From Ruminococcus sp. UBA3665 (GTDB lineage: Bacteria > Bacillota > Clostridia > Oscillospirales > Ruminococcaceae): DNA of 64,000 nucleotides. The notes below the pieces were generated by a model, which saw nothing but the letters and a program-made list of their open reading frames with translations, did not search any database and was not told the origin of the DNA. The stretch's first letter is position 1, and each line of letters opens with the position of its first letter. A program made the translations under genes and the position numbers. Below, one piece after another: positions 1 to 8,061 of the stretch. The DNA is taken from positions 1 to 64,000 of the forward strand of contig DFJS01000067.1 in the NCBI GenBank assembly GCA_002373165.1, written 5' to 3'.

Positions 1-1781
1 GAAGGATTTACAGATTCAGAGGGATTAACACTCTCGGAAGGATTTACGGATTCAGATTCTGTTTCTGTTTCAGTATCTTCAAGTTCGATTGTGATGATTC
101 TCTTGATAGCGAGATCAACACTGCCGGACATTGTGCTGTATTTTTCGCCGGCATTTACTTCGAGATACTGTTCAGTAGTAACGCTCTTTACTTTTTTGCC
201 TGCATACTGAGGATCGGTTTCCTTTTCGAGCAGGTTATTGAAGTAAGTATAATAATAGCTCAGATCATCGAGCGTATCGGGCAGGAAAGCAGTTGTTTTG
301 CCGGTTGTATCGCCGTTTGCAGTCACATCTACTACAGTAACATCGTAAGCAGTTTTTGCCTTGTCGATGATGTCATCCATTGTAATGTTGATGCTTGCGG
401 TATTATTCGGCATATTGTTCATCTGGCCGATGATATTGTTAAAGATTGTAACGATCGCAGAGGTAGAACGAACTTCTTCCAGAGAACCGGGCACTTTACT
501 TGCAACTTTGCCGGCAGCACTTGCATCGGAAGTTTTTGCATCTGCGGCAGCCTTAGCCTTGGCCAGAACAGCATCGTAATCTTTTTCAGTGTAGGAAACG
601 GAAACGCTCTTTTCCAGAGCAGTATTTGCTTTTTCCTTGAATTTATCAAGCTTATCCTGATAATTAGCAGCGGTCTTTTTAATTTCTGTTTCAGCGAGCT
701 TATCGGCATCATCAAGCTGTTCCTGAGCATCATCGAGCTGAGCCTGAGCATCATTTGCCTTTGCTCTTGCCTCGTTCAGTTTAGTTCTTGCATCCTGGAA
801 TTCCTGAGAAGCTTTTTCCAGATCTGCATTTGCCTTATCAAGCTCTGCCTTAGCCTCAGTTACATCAGCACCGGCCTCTTCAGCTTCTTTAAGATCAGCT
901 TCTTTTTCTCTGACGAGACTTCTTTTTTCGGTATATGCTTCAAAGGCATCAGAATATTTAAGTTCTGCTGCATCCAGATCAGCAACAGCCTTATCCAGAG
1001 TTTCCTGTGCTTTATCTTTCTCATCCTGATAATGCTGAATTACGCCTTTTGCGCCGGCAATGAGGTCAGCTTCCAGTTCTTTCAGCTTATCAGTGCCATA
1101 TTGATAGGCATCTTCCACGGATTTGATATTAACTTTTTTACCGTCTGTGCCTTTGGCAGTTGCCTTTACATCAAAATTGAAAGTCTGAGTATCTACCAGA
1201 TCATCTGCATTGATTGTCAGGATGATATCACCCTCGGCAGTATCCAGAGATTTCAGAGCCGGTTCCATATTTTCAGTGATAACAGACTCTTCAATCTGGG
1301 AATTGGCACCGAGCATTTTTTCAGTGATTTCTTTCAGAATTTCTGCCTTCTTATCTTCGGGGTATGCAACATGAAGCTTTACCTTCACATCGAGGCCTTC
1401 TACCCAGAAAGTGCCGGAAGTAGCGGATGTCAGAATATCTGTATACCATTTGTTATCCAGCTGCTTAACGGCTTCGATAAAGGAAGCAACATCCAGAGGC
1501 TGTTCCTGGATAGAACCGTCATCCGAGTTCATGGAATTCAGACCAACAGTCAGCTTAGTAGCCCATGCTTCATTGTCCTCCTGCTCGTAGATATGATACT
1601 TTTCAATTTCTGTCATAGCAGTTTCCTGGCTGATATTAGTAAAAGTATCAATTGTAACATTTGACGAGCCGACTGCCGGGACAGAATCCTCAGCAAAGGA
1701 AGCAAACAGAACAGTTTGTGACAAAGCAAGCGGCACTGTAATAGCAGCGGCCATTGCTCTGTTCAGGAATGACTTCTTCAT
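1..1781 (-). CDS. Secreted coiled-coil surface protein (partial, C-terminus outside window)
   Basis: A leftward open frame runs from ATG at 1781 (upstream AGAGAGGTAA serves as ribosome site) without a stop to the window edge, about 593 codons. Residues 1-30 form a signal peptide (MKKSFLNRAMAAAITVPLAL, then a hydrophobic stretch ending FASFA). Residues about 30-220 look globular. Residues about 224-400 are rich in Ala, Glu, Lys, Asp and Gln with heptad-like spacing, a long coiled coil. A second globular stretch follows to about 560. The visible end is a tandem SESVNP-type repeat, a flexible linker like those placed before dockerins or wall-sorting signals in ruminococcal proteins. The missing C-terminus should decide between these. 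Function not recognised; exported and probably surface-bound (inference). A canonical promoter and a structured leader lie upstream. Confidence 0.8.
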   Translation of the reverse strand, partial: MKKSFLNRAMAAAITVPLALSQTVLFASFAEDSVPAVGSSNVTIDTFTNISQETAMTEIEKYHIYEQEDNEAWATKLTVGLNSMNSDDGSIQEQPLDVASFIEAVKQLDNKWYTDILTSATSGTFWVEGLDVKVKLHVAYPEDKKAEILKEITEKMLGANSQIEESVITENMEPALKSLDTAEGDIILTINADDLVDTQTFNFDVKATAKGTDGKKVNIKSVEDAYQYGTDKLKELEADLIAGAKGVIQHYQDEKDKAQETLDKAVADLDAAELKYSDAFEAYTEKRSLVREKEADLKEAEEAGADVTEAKAELDKANADLEKASQEFQDARTKLNEARAKANDAQAQLDDAQEQLDDADKLAETEIKKTAANYQDKLDKFKEKANTALEKSVSVSYTEKDYDAVLAKAKAAADAKTSDASAAGKVASKVPGSLEEVRSTSAIVTIFNNIIGQMNNMPNNTASINITMDDIIDKAKTAYDVTVVDVTANGDTTGKTTAFLPDTLDDLSYYYTYFNNLLEKETDPQYAGKKVKSVTTEQYLEVNAGEKYSTMSGSVDLAIKRIITIELEDTETETESESVNPSESVNPSESVNP

Positions 1782-1853
1782 TGTTAGATTACCTCTCTCT
1801 TCTTTTAAATTTTCTCACATTCTTATGTACCGGATATCACGGCACACCTGTGG

Positions 1854-1892
1854 AACGTTTTGCCGCTGCCGTGGGGCAGTTACAGAAACGTT
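1854..1892 (-). promoter_or_regulatory. 5'-UTR hairpin before the coiled-coil surface protein
   Basis: On the minus strand AACGTTT (1892-1886) pairs with AAACGTT (1860-1854), and an inner stem CTGCC/GGCAG closes a CCAC tetraloop. It starts about six bases after the predicted transcription start. It could stabilise the mRNA or regulate; it matches no riboswitch class I know. Confidence 0.45.
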
Positions 1893-1904
1893 TTTATACT
1901 ACAT

Positions 1905-1933
1905 ATTTTAGCATATTATTTTGAGATTGTCAA
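1905..1933 (-). promoter_or_regulatory. Sigma-A promoter of the coiled-coil surface protein
   Basis: Minus strand TTGACA (1933-1928), 17-bp spacer ending in TGC, TAAAAT (1910-1905). Transcription would start near 1898, leaving a leader of about 117 bases. Confidence 0.7.
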
Positions 1934-2226
1934 TCCCCTGAAATCATTTTCTTTTAAAATATTGTCGGGACAATTATGATTTTTTTAGGGAAACTGCACA
2001 AATATTTTCTGTTTTATGACCGTTTCAGGCCATTTTTTCCATTATTGGGAACTTTTTGTGAAAGATAATATCCTTTATTTTGGGGAAGAAAAAGCACAAA
2101 ATCAAAAAAAATATTTATGCTGACTTGCAGAAGGCGTGATAGCTGTTTCCGGCAGAAATCAGGGCAGGCAGAGAAGTTTTTCATGCTGTTCACAAAAAAT
2201 TTACAAATATTTTGAAAAAAATTTAG
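1934..2226. other. AT-rich intergenic stretch, nothing recognised
   Basis: Between the promoter of the leftward surface protein and the terminator of the dockerin gene. It is AT-rich with homopolymer runs. The open frames here lack a ribosome site and have no coding character. I see no promoter, RNA gene or repeat. Confidence 0.5.
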
Positions 2227-2259
2227 AAAAGCAAAGTCGGGCGGCATACCCGGCTTTGC
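2227..2259 (-). terminator. Intrinsic terminator of the dockerin gene
   Basis: An 11-bp stem GCAAAGTCGGG/CCCGGCTTTGC (2231-2241 with 2249-2259), followed on the minus strand by TTTTC and more T-rich sequence, 12 bases after the stop codon. Confidence 0.75.
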
Positions 2260-2270
2260 TCTGGAGTGGT

Positions 2271-4700
2271 TTAATTGGATTTAATCGGGCAGTCAGCCTC
2301 AGAAATAATACCTACAATCAGTTTCAGGATATTCAGAGAATCTACCGAATCGGGCACTTCGTTCAGATTCAGGTCAGCATTGGCAATACCCTGTTCTGTA
2401 ATGGAATTATCTTTGCCGAGGACGGTTTTATTCATCAGGATGACATCAAGAATATTCACTTTTCCGTCGCAGTCGGCATCGCCCCATTTTTGTGCAACAG
2501 CCTTTTCCTTGTAGAATACTTCTACAGATTTCAGAGTAACGGAAGAAAGCTCTGTTTCGCCCTGACCGCCGTACCAGAAACCGAACTGCAAATTGCCGTA
2601 TTCTTCGTTAAGATCAATACTTGCAGGAGGCATCCAGGCAATTTCGATATCTCCGGCCTCGGTATTGGTGACAACGTAATTCCAGGCGGCATCTTCGGGA
2701 GCCCACTGCTGCCATTCGTCGCCGACGGACGCACCTACGCCATAGACAAGCTTATCCAGATCTGTGTCAGCCGATACGGTAAATACTACTGCATGTACAT
2801 CATCATTTGCTTCCAGTCCCAGATCTTTTATAAAGCTGATTTCTCCGGACATATCCCCGGATTTGATTTCGCGGTTGAGTTCGGTCTTTTTGCTTGCAGA
2901 ATATTTAAAAGTCTGTGTTTCGGTATAAGTCAGCACACCGCCGGCCAGTTCCACAGCGGGAATTTCAGTATATTCCTCGGCATCCTCCACGCCGTACCAG
3001 TACTGGAAGGAGATAGCACCGGAAGTTTCATAAGGCTTGACCTCTTCCGGAACGTCCCAGAATACGTTGAAATATTTGCCAAGCTTATTTTCTTCTCCTT
3101 CAAGGAAATAGCCGTAACCGGGCGTAATGCCGAATTCCACGCCGGCTTCTTCGTATTCAGCAATTTTATCCTGACCCATGTCATTATACCAGTAGCCGGC
3201 ATCATCAGAAACAGCGACACCTTTGGCAGCCTTGGCAGCTTCTGTATCGGCCGGAGACTGATTTTCGACATTCAGGCCGCCGCCGTACATAAAGCTCTTG
3301 ACGCTCTGTTCGCTCTGGATGGTTGCCATCAGGGATTCAATTGTGATATTGCCCTTTGCGCCCACGCCCATCAGGCCGAAATCGGAATAATTGAATTTAT
3401 GACTGTTCAGAGGATCAGTGCCTTCCACGGGAGTTTTATCTTCTTTGGCATAATATTCTTCGTCATAGCCCTGCGTGAGAGTAAGAGGTGTTTTAAATTC
3501 AATCTGCCGTGCCAGAGTAGCCGTCATCGTGCCGGTACCGTCTTCATTATCGACGAATTCCCATGTACCGCTCTTGCGGTTCTGAGTTGCGCCGCTCTTT
3601 TTAGAGAGGCTGTGTTCATCTTCGGTAGGTTCTTCGCTGGGGTCTTCGGCAGGTGTAGCAGTTTTGGAGCTGTTGACTTCAATCGATTTGATTGTTACGG
3701 TATTTCCGCCGCTGTAGTAATTTCTGAACTCAAATTCGCCGTCGGAATAAGCATCCGTATATTTCACATCGATTTTAGAAACATCGATAACGATAACACT
3801 TTCTCCGCCGGAAGCATTTGCTTTTGCGCCGGCAGCTTCGACTTTCTGGGAATCGACAAAAGAGGTGCCGTCCAGTTCCATCCAGTAAGGCGAATCTTTA
3901 ATGCTGATGCCAAATCCGTAAGAGATGCTTCCGGAATAGTCACCTGTATCCAGTGTCACGGTGATTGTCTTGATACCGCTGGCAGCGAGATCAACGACTT
4001 TTCCTCTGTAAGCATTGGTAGCCGGGTCGGATTTTGTATCATCCGTCAGGACAATACCGTCAGAAACGGGAGCAGTTGTTTCAGTAGCATCTGTAGCAGA
4101 AACGGATTCTGTCGGCGTTTCAGAAGCTTCTGTAGCAGAAACAGATTCTGTCGGTGTTTCAGTAGCTTCTGTAGTCTCTGCTGTTTCGTTGGCGACTACT
4201 TTATTAATAGTAATTTTTCCGCCTGTGCCGCTGTAATAATTTCTGAACTCGAACGTACCGTCATATTCAGAATTATAGGGGTCGTTATATTTCAGGCTGA
4301 GTTTAGAAGTATCAATTGTGACAGTAGTTTCCTTTCCGGCAGTGACAGGAACGGAAACACCCGGAACAGCGACAGTTCCGCCTTTTGTATCAACCCATGT
4401 TTTTCCGTCCCACTCGTACCAGTAGGGGGAAGCATCTGTGCCGATGCCGAATCCATAGGAGAAATTGCCGGTATAATCGGCTGTGATATGGAATGTCAGG
4501 CTTTTGATGCCGCTTGCAGCGATATCGCCTGTTTTGCCTTTGTAAACGCCGTCAACTGCCAGAACATCCAGTGCAGCAGCAGAAGCCGTTACCGAAACGA
4601 GTTCGGCATAAGACGGCAGTGCGAAAGCGGCTGCCGAAATACACATAACAGCTGCAACAGCAGCAGCTTTCATGCGGTTGGTCATAGCTTTAGTAATCAT
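2271..4700 (-). CDS. Secreted multi-module dockerin protein (CBM-like repeats)
   Basis: A secreted protein of 809 residues, probably a component of a cellulosome-like complex. The ATG at 4700 was chosen because AAAGGAAG lies just upstream; a frame eight codons longer lacks this. A signal peptide (about 1-33, ending LPSYA) is followed by two homologous beta-sandwich-like modules (about 35-165 and 215-345). They share the patterns YGFGI, SPYW.E, DGT(S/W).VD and FEFRNYYSG, as carbohydrate-binding modules of ruminococci do. Thr/Glu/Ser/Pro linkers separate them. A larger region (about 375-735) holds further YGVG/FGFWYGG motifs and may be a diverged third and fourth copy. The C-terminus is a type-I dockerin with one good calcium loop (DADCDGKVNILD) and a degenerate second repeat (DLNLNEVPDS). 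No catalytic domain is recognised, so a binding or scaffolding role is likely. Leftward, monocistronic. Confidence 0.85.
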   Translation of the reverse strand: MITKAMTNRMKAAAVAAVMCISAAAFALPSYAELVSVTASAAALDVLAVDGVYKGKTGDIAASGIKSLTFHITADYTGNFSYGFGIGTDASPYWYEWDGKTWVDTKGGTVAVPGVSVPVTAGKETTVTIDTSKLSLKYNDPYNSEYDGTFEFRNYYSGTGGKITINKVVANETAETTEATETPTESVSATEASETPTESVSATDATETTAPVSDGIVLTDDTKSDPATNAYRGKVVDLAASGIKTITVTLDTGDYSGSISYGFGISIKDSPYWMELDGTSFVDSQKVEAAGAKANASGGESVIVIDVSKIDVKYTDAYSDGEFEFRNYYSGGNTVTIKSIEVNSSKTATPAEDPSEEPTEDEHSLSKKSGATQNRKSGTWEFVDNEDGTGTMTATLARQIEFKTPLTLTQGYDEEYYAKEDKTPVEGTDPLNSHKFNYSDFGLMGVGAKGNITIESLMATIQSEQSVKSFMYGGGLNVENQSPADTEAAKAAKGVAVSDDAGYWYNDMGQDKIAEYEEAGVEFGITPGYGYFLEGEENKLGKYFNVFWDVPEEVKPYETSGAISFQYWYGVEDAEEYTEIPAVELAGGVLTYTETQTFKYSASKKTELNREIKSGDMSGEISFIKDLGLEANDDVHAVVFTVSADTDLDKLVYGVGASVGDEWQQWAPEDAAWNYVVTNTEAGDIEIAWMPPASIDLNEEYGNLQFGFWYGGQGETELSSVTLKSVEVFYKEKAVAQKWGDADCDGKVNILDVILMNKTVLGKDNSITEQGIANADLNLNEVPDSVDSLNILKLIVGIISEADCPIKSN

Positions 4701-4745
4701 AATTCTATCTTCCTTTCTGAACATTATATTACGTACGAATCTTAT

Positions 4746-4776
4746 GCACAGTGATGATAAAAATTGTTCACTGTGC
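4746..4776 (-). promoter_or_regulatory. Inverted repeat in the dockerin gene leader
   Basis: GCACAGTG (4746-4753) and CACTGTGC (4769-4776) form a perfect 8-bp inverted repeat with a 15-base loop. A TATAAT box with extended TG (minus strand, 4794-4789) lies just upstream, so the repeat sits near the start of the leader. It may be an operator or a leader hairpin. The -35 element is weak. Confidence 0.45.
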
Positions 4777-4943
4777 GTTCACAATTTTATTATATCACAA
4801 ACGCGCCCGGAATTTGTGAACATTTTATGAAATTTATGAATTTTCCGGATTTTTTATGTAGAAAATTTCTTTCATAATTCAGTAATTTTTACTAAATTAT
4901 GAATATTCTAAAGATAAATTTAAGAAATTGCATAAAACTATAC

Positions 4944-4974
4944 AAAAAAATTCCCTTTTTGCAAGGGAATTTTT
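4944..4974 (-). terminator. Terminator of the dnaX-ebfC-recR operon
   Basis: Stem AAAATTCCCTT/AAGGGAATTTT directly after the recR stop codon, followed on the minus strand by a run of T. Confidence 0.75.
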
Positions 4975-4975
4975 A

Positions 4976-5578
4976 TCACATGATATTTCTGTTTTCTAGA
5001 GCTTTGTAAAGCGTGACTTCGTCAGCATATTCCAGCTGACCGCCTACCGGCAGTCCGAATGCCAGCCGGGAGACTTTCACGCCCAGCGGCTTGAGCAGCT
5101 GAGAAATATAAGCCGCCGTGGCATCGCCTTCCACAGTGGGATTTGTCGCCATAATCACTTCCTGAATTCCTCCCTGCTGCACCCGCGCGACAAGCGAACG
5201 GATTTTCAGGTCATCCGGCAGAATATTTTTCAGCGGAGAAATCAGGCCATGCAGTACATGATATACGCCTTTATATTCGCCTGTCCGCTCGAATGCCGAA
5301 ATATCCTTCGGCGTTTCGACTACACAGACAACAGAGCGGTCTCTTGCATCATCTTCGCAGACAGGGCAGAATTCTTTATCTGTGAGATTTTCACAGCAGC
5401 GGCAGAAATGAACTGTACGCCGGGCATTCAGCAAAGCATTGGCAAAAGCTTCTACCTCGGCCGCCTCCATCGACATAACATGATAGGCAAGCCGGGCAGC
5501 GGATTTTGCTCCGATACCCGGCAGTTTTGCGAACTGTTCTGTCAGTACGACAAGCGGCAGTGCATCATAATTCGCCAT
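4976..5578 (-). CDS. recR: Recombination mediator RecR
   Basis: RecR acts with RecF and RecO to load RecA on gapped single-stranded DNA. The 200-residue length is standard. An N-terminal helix-hairpin-helix (LPGIGAKSAARLAYH, residues 18-32), a Cys4 zinc finger (C59, C62 and C71, C74 in FCRCCENL..FCPVC) and a Toprim domain (VVETPKD, then ATNPTVEGDATA) are visible in the usual order. It is the last gene of the classic dnaX-ebfC-recR operon; ATG at 5578 lies six bases after the ebfC stop codon. Confidence 0.97.
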   Translation of the reverse strand: MANYDALPLVVLTEQFAKLPGIGAKSAARLAYHVMSMEAAEVEAFANALLNARRTVHFCRCCENLTDKEFCPVCEDDARDRSVVCVVETPKDISAFERTGEYKGVYHVLHGLISPLKNILPDDLKIRSLVARVQQGGIQEVIMATNPTVEGDATAAYISQLLKPLGVKVSRLAFGLPVGGQLEYADEVTLYKALENRNIM

Positions 5579-5583
5579 ATTGT

Positions 5584-5937
5584 TTAGAATAAGCCGGGCA
5601 GAGAAACGCCGCCGGTAATTTTGCTCATTTCGTTCTCGGTAGTTTCTTCAATCTGGCTGACTGCTTCGTTGACAGCACTGATAATCAGATCCTGAAGCAT
5701 TTCGACATCTTCGGGGTCAACGGCTTCTTTTTTGATTGTCAGGGATTTGATAGTTTTCTTACCGGTCATGACGAGTTCGACTGCGCCGCCGCCGGCAGTT
5801 GTAGTAAAGTCACGGGCTTCGATATCGTCCTGGAGTTCGGTAATCTGATCCTGCATTCTCTGTGCCTGACGGATCATAGAATTCATGTTCTGATTCTGGG
5901 CGTTATTGCGTGCGCCCTGGGGGATTCTTGCCTTCAT
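5584..5937 (-). CDS. ebfC: YbaB/EbfC family nucleoid-associated protein
   Basis: A small dimeric DNA-binding protein of 117 residues, the usual partner between dnaX and recR. It has the family pattern: a Gln/Met-rich helix (MIRQAQRMQDQITELQDDI) followed by FTTTAGGGAVELVMTGKKTI, then an acidic DPEDVEMLQDLIISAVNEA segment. It begins with a basic, Asn/Gln-rich N-terminus. AGGAG precedes the ATG at 5937. Role in nucleoid organisation or recombination is known for the family only. Confidence 0.93.
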   Translation of the reverse strand: MKARIPQGARNNAQNQNMNSMIRQAQRMQDQITELQDDIEARDFTTTAGGGAVELVMTGKKTIKSLTIKKEAVDPEDVEMLQDLIISAVNEAVSQIEETTENEMSKITGGVSLPGLF

Positions 5938-5985
5938 AAAAATTTCTCCTTTGTGATTAAAATAAAATAATAAAATTCTTTGGAT

Positions 5986-7563
5986 TTATATCGCAGTGGT
6001 AGCGATGCCACTGTTTTTTGCGCGTTCTATCATTTCTTCCACAGTTCTGGGCTTTATGGCCTCGGCGGAGCATTTTGCCTGAATGACAAAGCGTCTTCCG
6101 GTAACACGGTACACAGCTTCATGTAAGGCATTGGCATTTTCTCTCTGCCGGAACAATGACATAAACAGCGGATTTTCAGCAGTAATCCGCAGGATATTGG
6201 CACAGGCAACTGCCGTTGCACCGGCAAGCGTACCCAACACGGCCGGGCTGAGTTTTCCGCATTCTTCCAGAACTTCATTCCACTGGGCAAAGGGCTTGAA
6301 ATCGGATGCTTTCAGCGATCTGGGATCCACTTCCGGCTTAGTTTCTGAAATAGGAGAAGTCTGCGGCTTTGTCAGCGGATGCGGTTCGCTCTGTGACGGC
6401 TGATGCTGTTCCAGCATTTGAATTCTTTCCATAATCTGCTGGAGCTCGGCAGAATTCACAGCATTGGAAGCAGTCTGAACCGTACGTGTACTGCACATCC
6501 GGACGAAGGTCATTTCCAGTTCCACGCGTTTGTCAACGGCTCTGGCCATACGTTCGCGGCAGTTCTGGAAGAGATTCAGAATCTGCATAACAGAAGGCAA
6601 ATCCTGTTCGGCCGCGAGTTTTTGCAGGAGCGGAACTTCCTCTTCCATGCAGTGCAGGAGAGAAAGATCTCCGGCGGCTTTCAGCAGCATGACATCTCTC
6701 TGCATAAGAATCAGTTCTTCACACAGTCTCTGCAAATCTTTGGACTGTTCATGCAGCCCGGCGATTATTTCCAGAATACCGGAAATATCTTTCTGCTGAA
6801 TTTTTTGCAGAATCCGGATTAAATACTCTCTTCCGGCAGTTCCGGCGGCTTCGGCAGTCAGCTGTGCCGTAATGGTATCGCCATAGGCGGCGCACCGGTC
6901 AAGGAGTGAGATAGCATCTCTCATACCGCCGTCGGAAAGCCTTGCCATCAGTTCGGCAGCAGATTTTTCAAGGCTGATCTGTTCCTGTGCGGCGATATAC
7001 ATCAGCCGGGAAACAAGATCTTTCTGCTGAATGCGTCGGAAGTCATATCTCTGACATCTGGAAATAATTGTTGCTGGAACTCTATGAATTTCCGTTGTAG
7101 CAAGAATAAACTTGACATAAGGCGGCGGTTCTTCCATAATTTTCAGCAGGGCATTGAATGCGCTTGCCGAGAGCATATGCACCTCGTCGATGATATAAAT
7201 CCGGAAGCGGCCTTTTTCGGGAGTATAGACCGTACCGTCGCGCAGATCGCGGATATCTTCCACGCTGTTGTTAGAAGCGGCATCAATCTCGACCAGATCG
7301 GACAGAATGCCCTGTTCTGCGGCTTTGCAGAGACTGCATTCCAGGCAGGGATTTCCCTCCGGGGTAAGATGTTCGCAGTTGACGGCTTTGGCCAGAATTC
7401 TGGCGCAGGTAGTTTTTCCGGTACCGCGGGAGCCGGTAAACAGGTAAGCATGTGCAGCAGTGCCGGCTTTCAGCTGATTGCGGAGTGTTGCCGTGACCTG
7501 CGGCTGTGAGAGCACATCGTCGAACGTCATCGGCCGCCATTTTCTGTATAACGCCTGATACAA
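5986..7563 (-). CDS. dnaX: DNA polymerase III subunits gamma/tau
   Basis: The clamp-loader ATPase. I start it at TTG 7563, giving 525 residues. The sequence then begins (M)YQALYRKWRPMTFDDV, the family's standard opening, with GAGGTG six bases upstream. A longer ATG frame from 7632 would run into the SRP RNA gene and is rejected. Walker A (GSRGTGKTT), a Cys4 zinc module (C..C..CSLC after HLTPEGNP), DEVHMLS Walker B, and SRC sensor motif (IISRCQRYDFRR) are seen. The C-terminal third is a Gln/Pro-rich linker followed by a tau-type domain of about 120 residues. First gene of the dnaX-ebfC-recR operon. Confidence 0.96.
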   Translation of the reverse strand: MYQALYRKWRPMTFDDVLSQPQVTATLRNQLKAGTAAHAYLFTGSRGTGKTTCARILAKAVNCEHLTPEGNPCLECSLCKAAEQGILSDLVEIDAASNNSVEDIRDLRDGTVYTPEKGRFRIYIIDEVHMLSASAFNALLKIMEEPPPYVKFILATTEIHRVPATIISRCQRYDFRRIQQKDLVSRLMYIAAQEQISLEKSAAELMARLSDGGMRDAISLLDRCAAYGDTITAQLTAEAAGTAGREYLIRILQKIQQKDISGILEIIAGLHEQSKDLQRLCEELILMQRDVMLLKAAGDLSLLHCMEEEVPLLQKLAAEQDLPSVMQILNLFQNCRERMARAVDKRVELEMTFVRMCSTRTVQTASNAVNSAELQQIMERIQMLEQHQPSQSEPHPLTKPQTSPISETKPEVDPRSLKASDFKPFAQWNEVLEECGKLSPAVLGTLAGATAVACANILRITAENPLFMSLFRQRENANALHEAVYRVTGRRFVIQAKCSAEAIKPRTVEEMIERAKNSGIATTAI

Positions 7564-7594
7564 TAGAAGCACCTCTTTCCCAGCACTCAAAAAA

Positions 7595-7724
7595 AATTCG
7601 GAACATAGGTGTGCAGGCTTGCTGCGGCACATGAGACAATCCGCTTAATGCTGCTCGCTTCCACGCCTGACATGGTTCACGGCGAATCATTGCACAGGGC
7701 CCGCACACCTATATTCCGAACTCT
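7595..7724 (-). ncRNA. ffs: Signal recognition particle RNA (small cytoplasmic RNA)
   Basis: On the minus strand the segment contains the conserved SRP domain IV: AACCATGTCAGG, then GGAAGCGAGCAGCATTAAG. The ends pair over about 20 bp (TTCGGAATATAGGTGTGC with GCACACCTATGTTCCGAA), and a T run follows, acting as terminator. Length about 130. It lies directly before dnaX, the standard Firmicutes position. Ends are estimated from the pairing and the promoter. Confidence 0.93.
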
Positions 7725-7731
7725 AGAAATT

Positions 7732-7760
7732 ATTATAGCATATTTTCAAAAAAAAAGCAA
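7732..7760 (-). promoter_or_regulatory. Promoter of the SRP RNA
   Basis: Minus strand TTGCTT (7760-7755), 17-bp spacer, extended TGC-TATAAT (7737-7732). Transcription starts near 7725, matching the RNA's 5' end. Confidence 0.75.
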
Positions 7761-7868
7761 GAGTCAAAACAGAATTTTCTGCAATCCGGGCTGTTTTTGG
7801 TTACATTGTCAAAAATAAAAAGCAATTTTTGTGCATGTCTACAAAAATTTTTATTTTTAAAAAAATAC

Positions 7869-7897
7869 TTGTAAACCACTGAAAATTTTGGTATAAT
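7869..7897 (+). promoter_or_regulatory. Orphan rightward promoter upstream of an unassigned short transcript
   Basis: TTGTAA (7869-7874), 17-bp spacer, TATAAT (7892-7897). Only about 130 bases lie between it and a terminator hairpin. A 9-10-bp stem at 7942-7972 followed by a T-rich tract could end a shorter transcript. A 46-codon hydrophobic frame (ATG 7910) lacks a clear ribosome site, so an RNA is as likely as a peptide. Confidence 0.5.
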
Positions 7898-7995
7898 GAA
7901 ATTGGAAAATGATTTCTAACCTCTTTCTCTTATTTTTTGCTGAAAAAGGCATGGCTTGGCTGTGTCTTTTTCGCTTCTTTCTTTTTTCAGGAAAT

Positions 7996-8030
7996 AAAAG
8001 GCATTTCTTTTTTGGGAAGAAATGCCTTTT
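7996..8030 (-). terminator. Terminator of the SCP2-like gene
   Basis: A perfect 14-bp stem AAAAGGCATTTCTT/AAGAAATGCCTTTT, T-rich on both strands. It may also stop rightward transcription from 7904. Confidence 0.7.
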
Positions 8031-8061
8031 CGTGTTGTATCTTAAATAAAGAAATACAGAA

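Noticed and set aside
2014..2247. A leftward 77-codon frame in the first intergenic stretch
   Set aside because: It starts inside the terminator stem of the dockerin gene, has no ribosome site and is Phe/Asn/Lys-rich as AT-rich DNA gives by chance.
2136..4754. A long rightward frame of 872 codons opposite the dockerin gene
   Set aside because: Composition (rich in Phe, Cys, Ile, His) and lack of a ribosome site show it is the antisense shadow of the Glu/Thr-rich dockerin protein.
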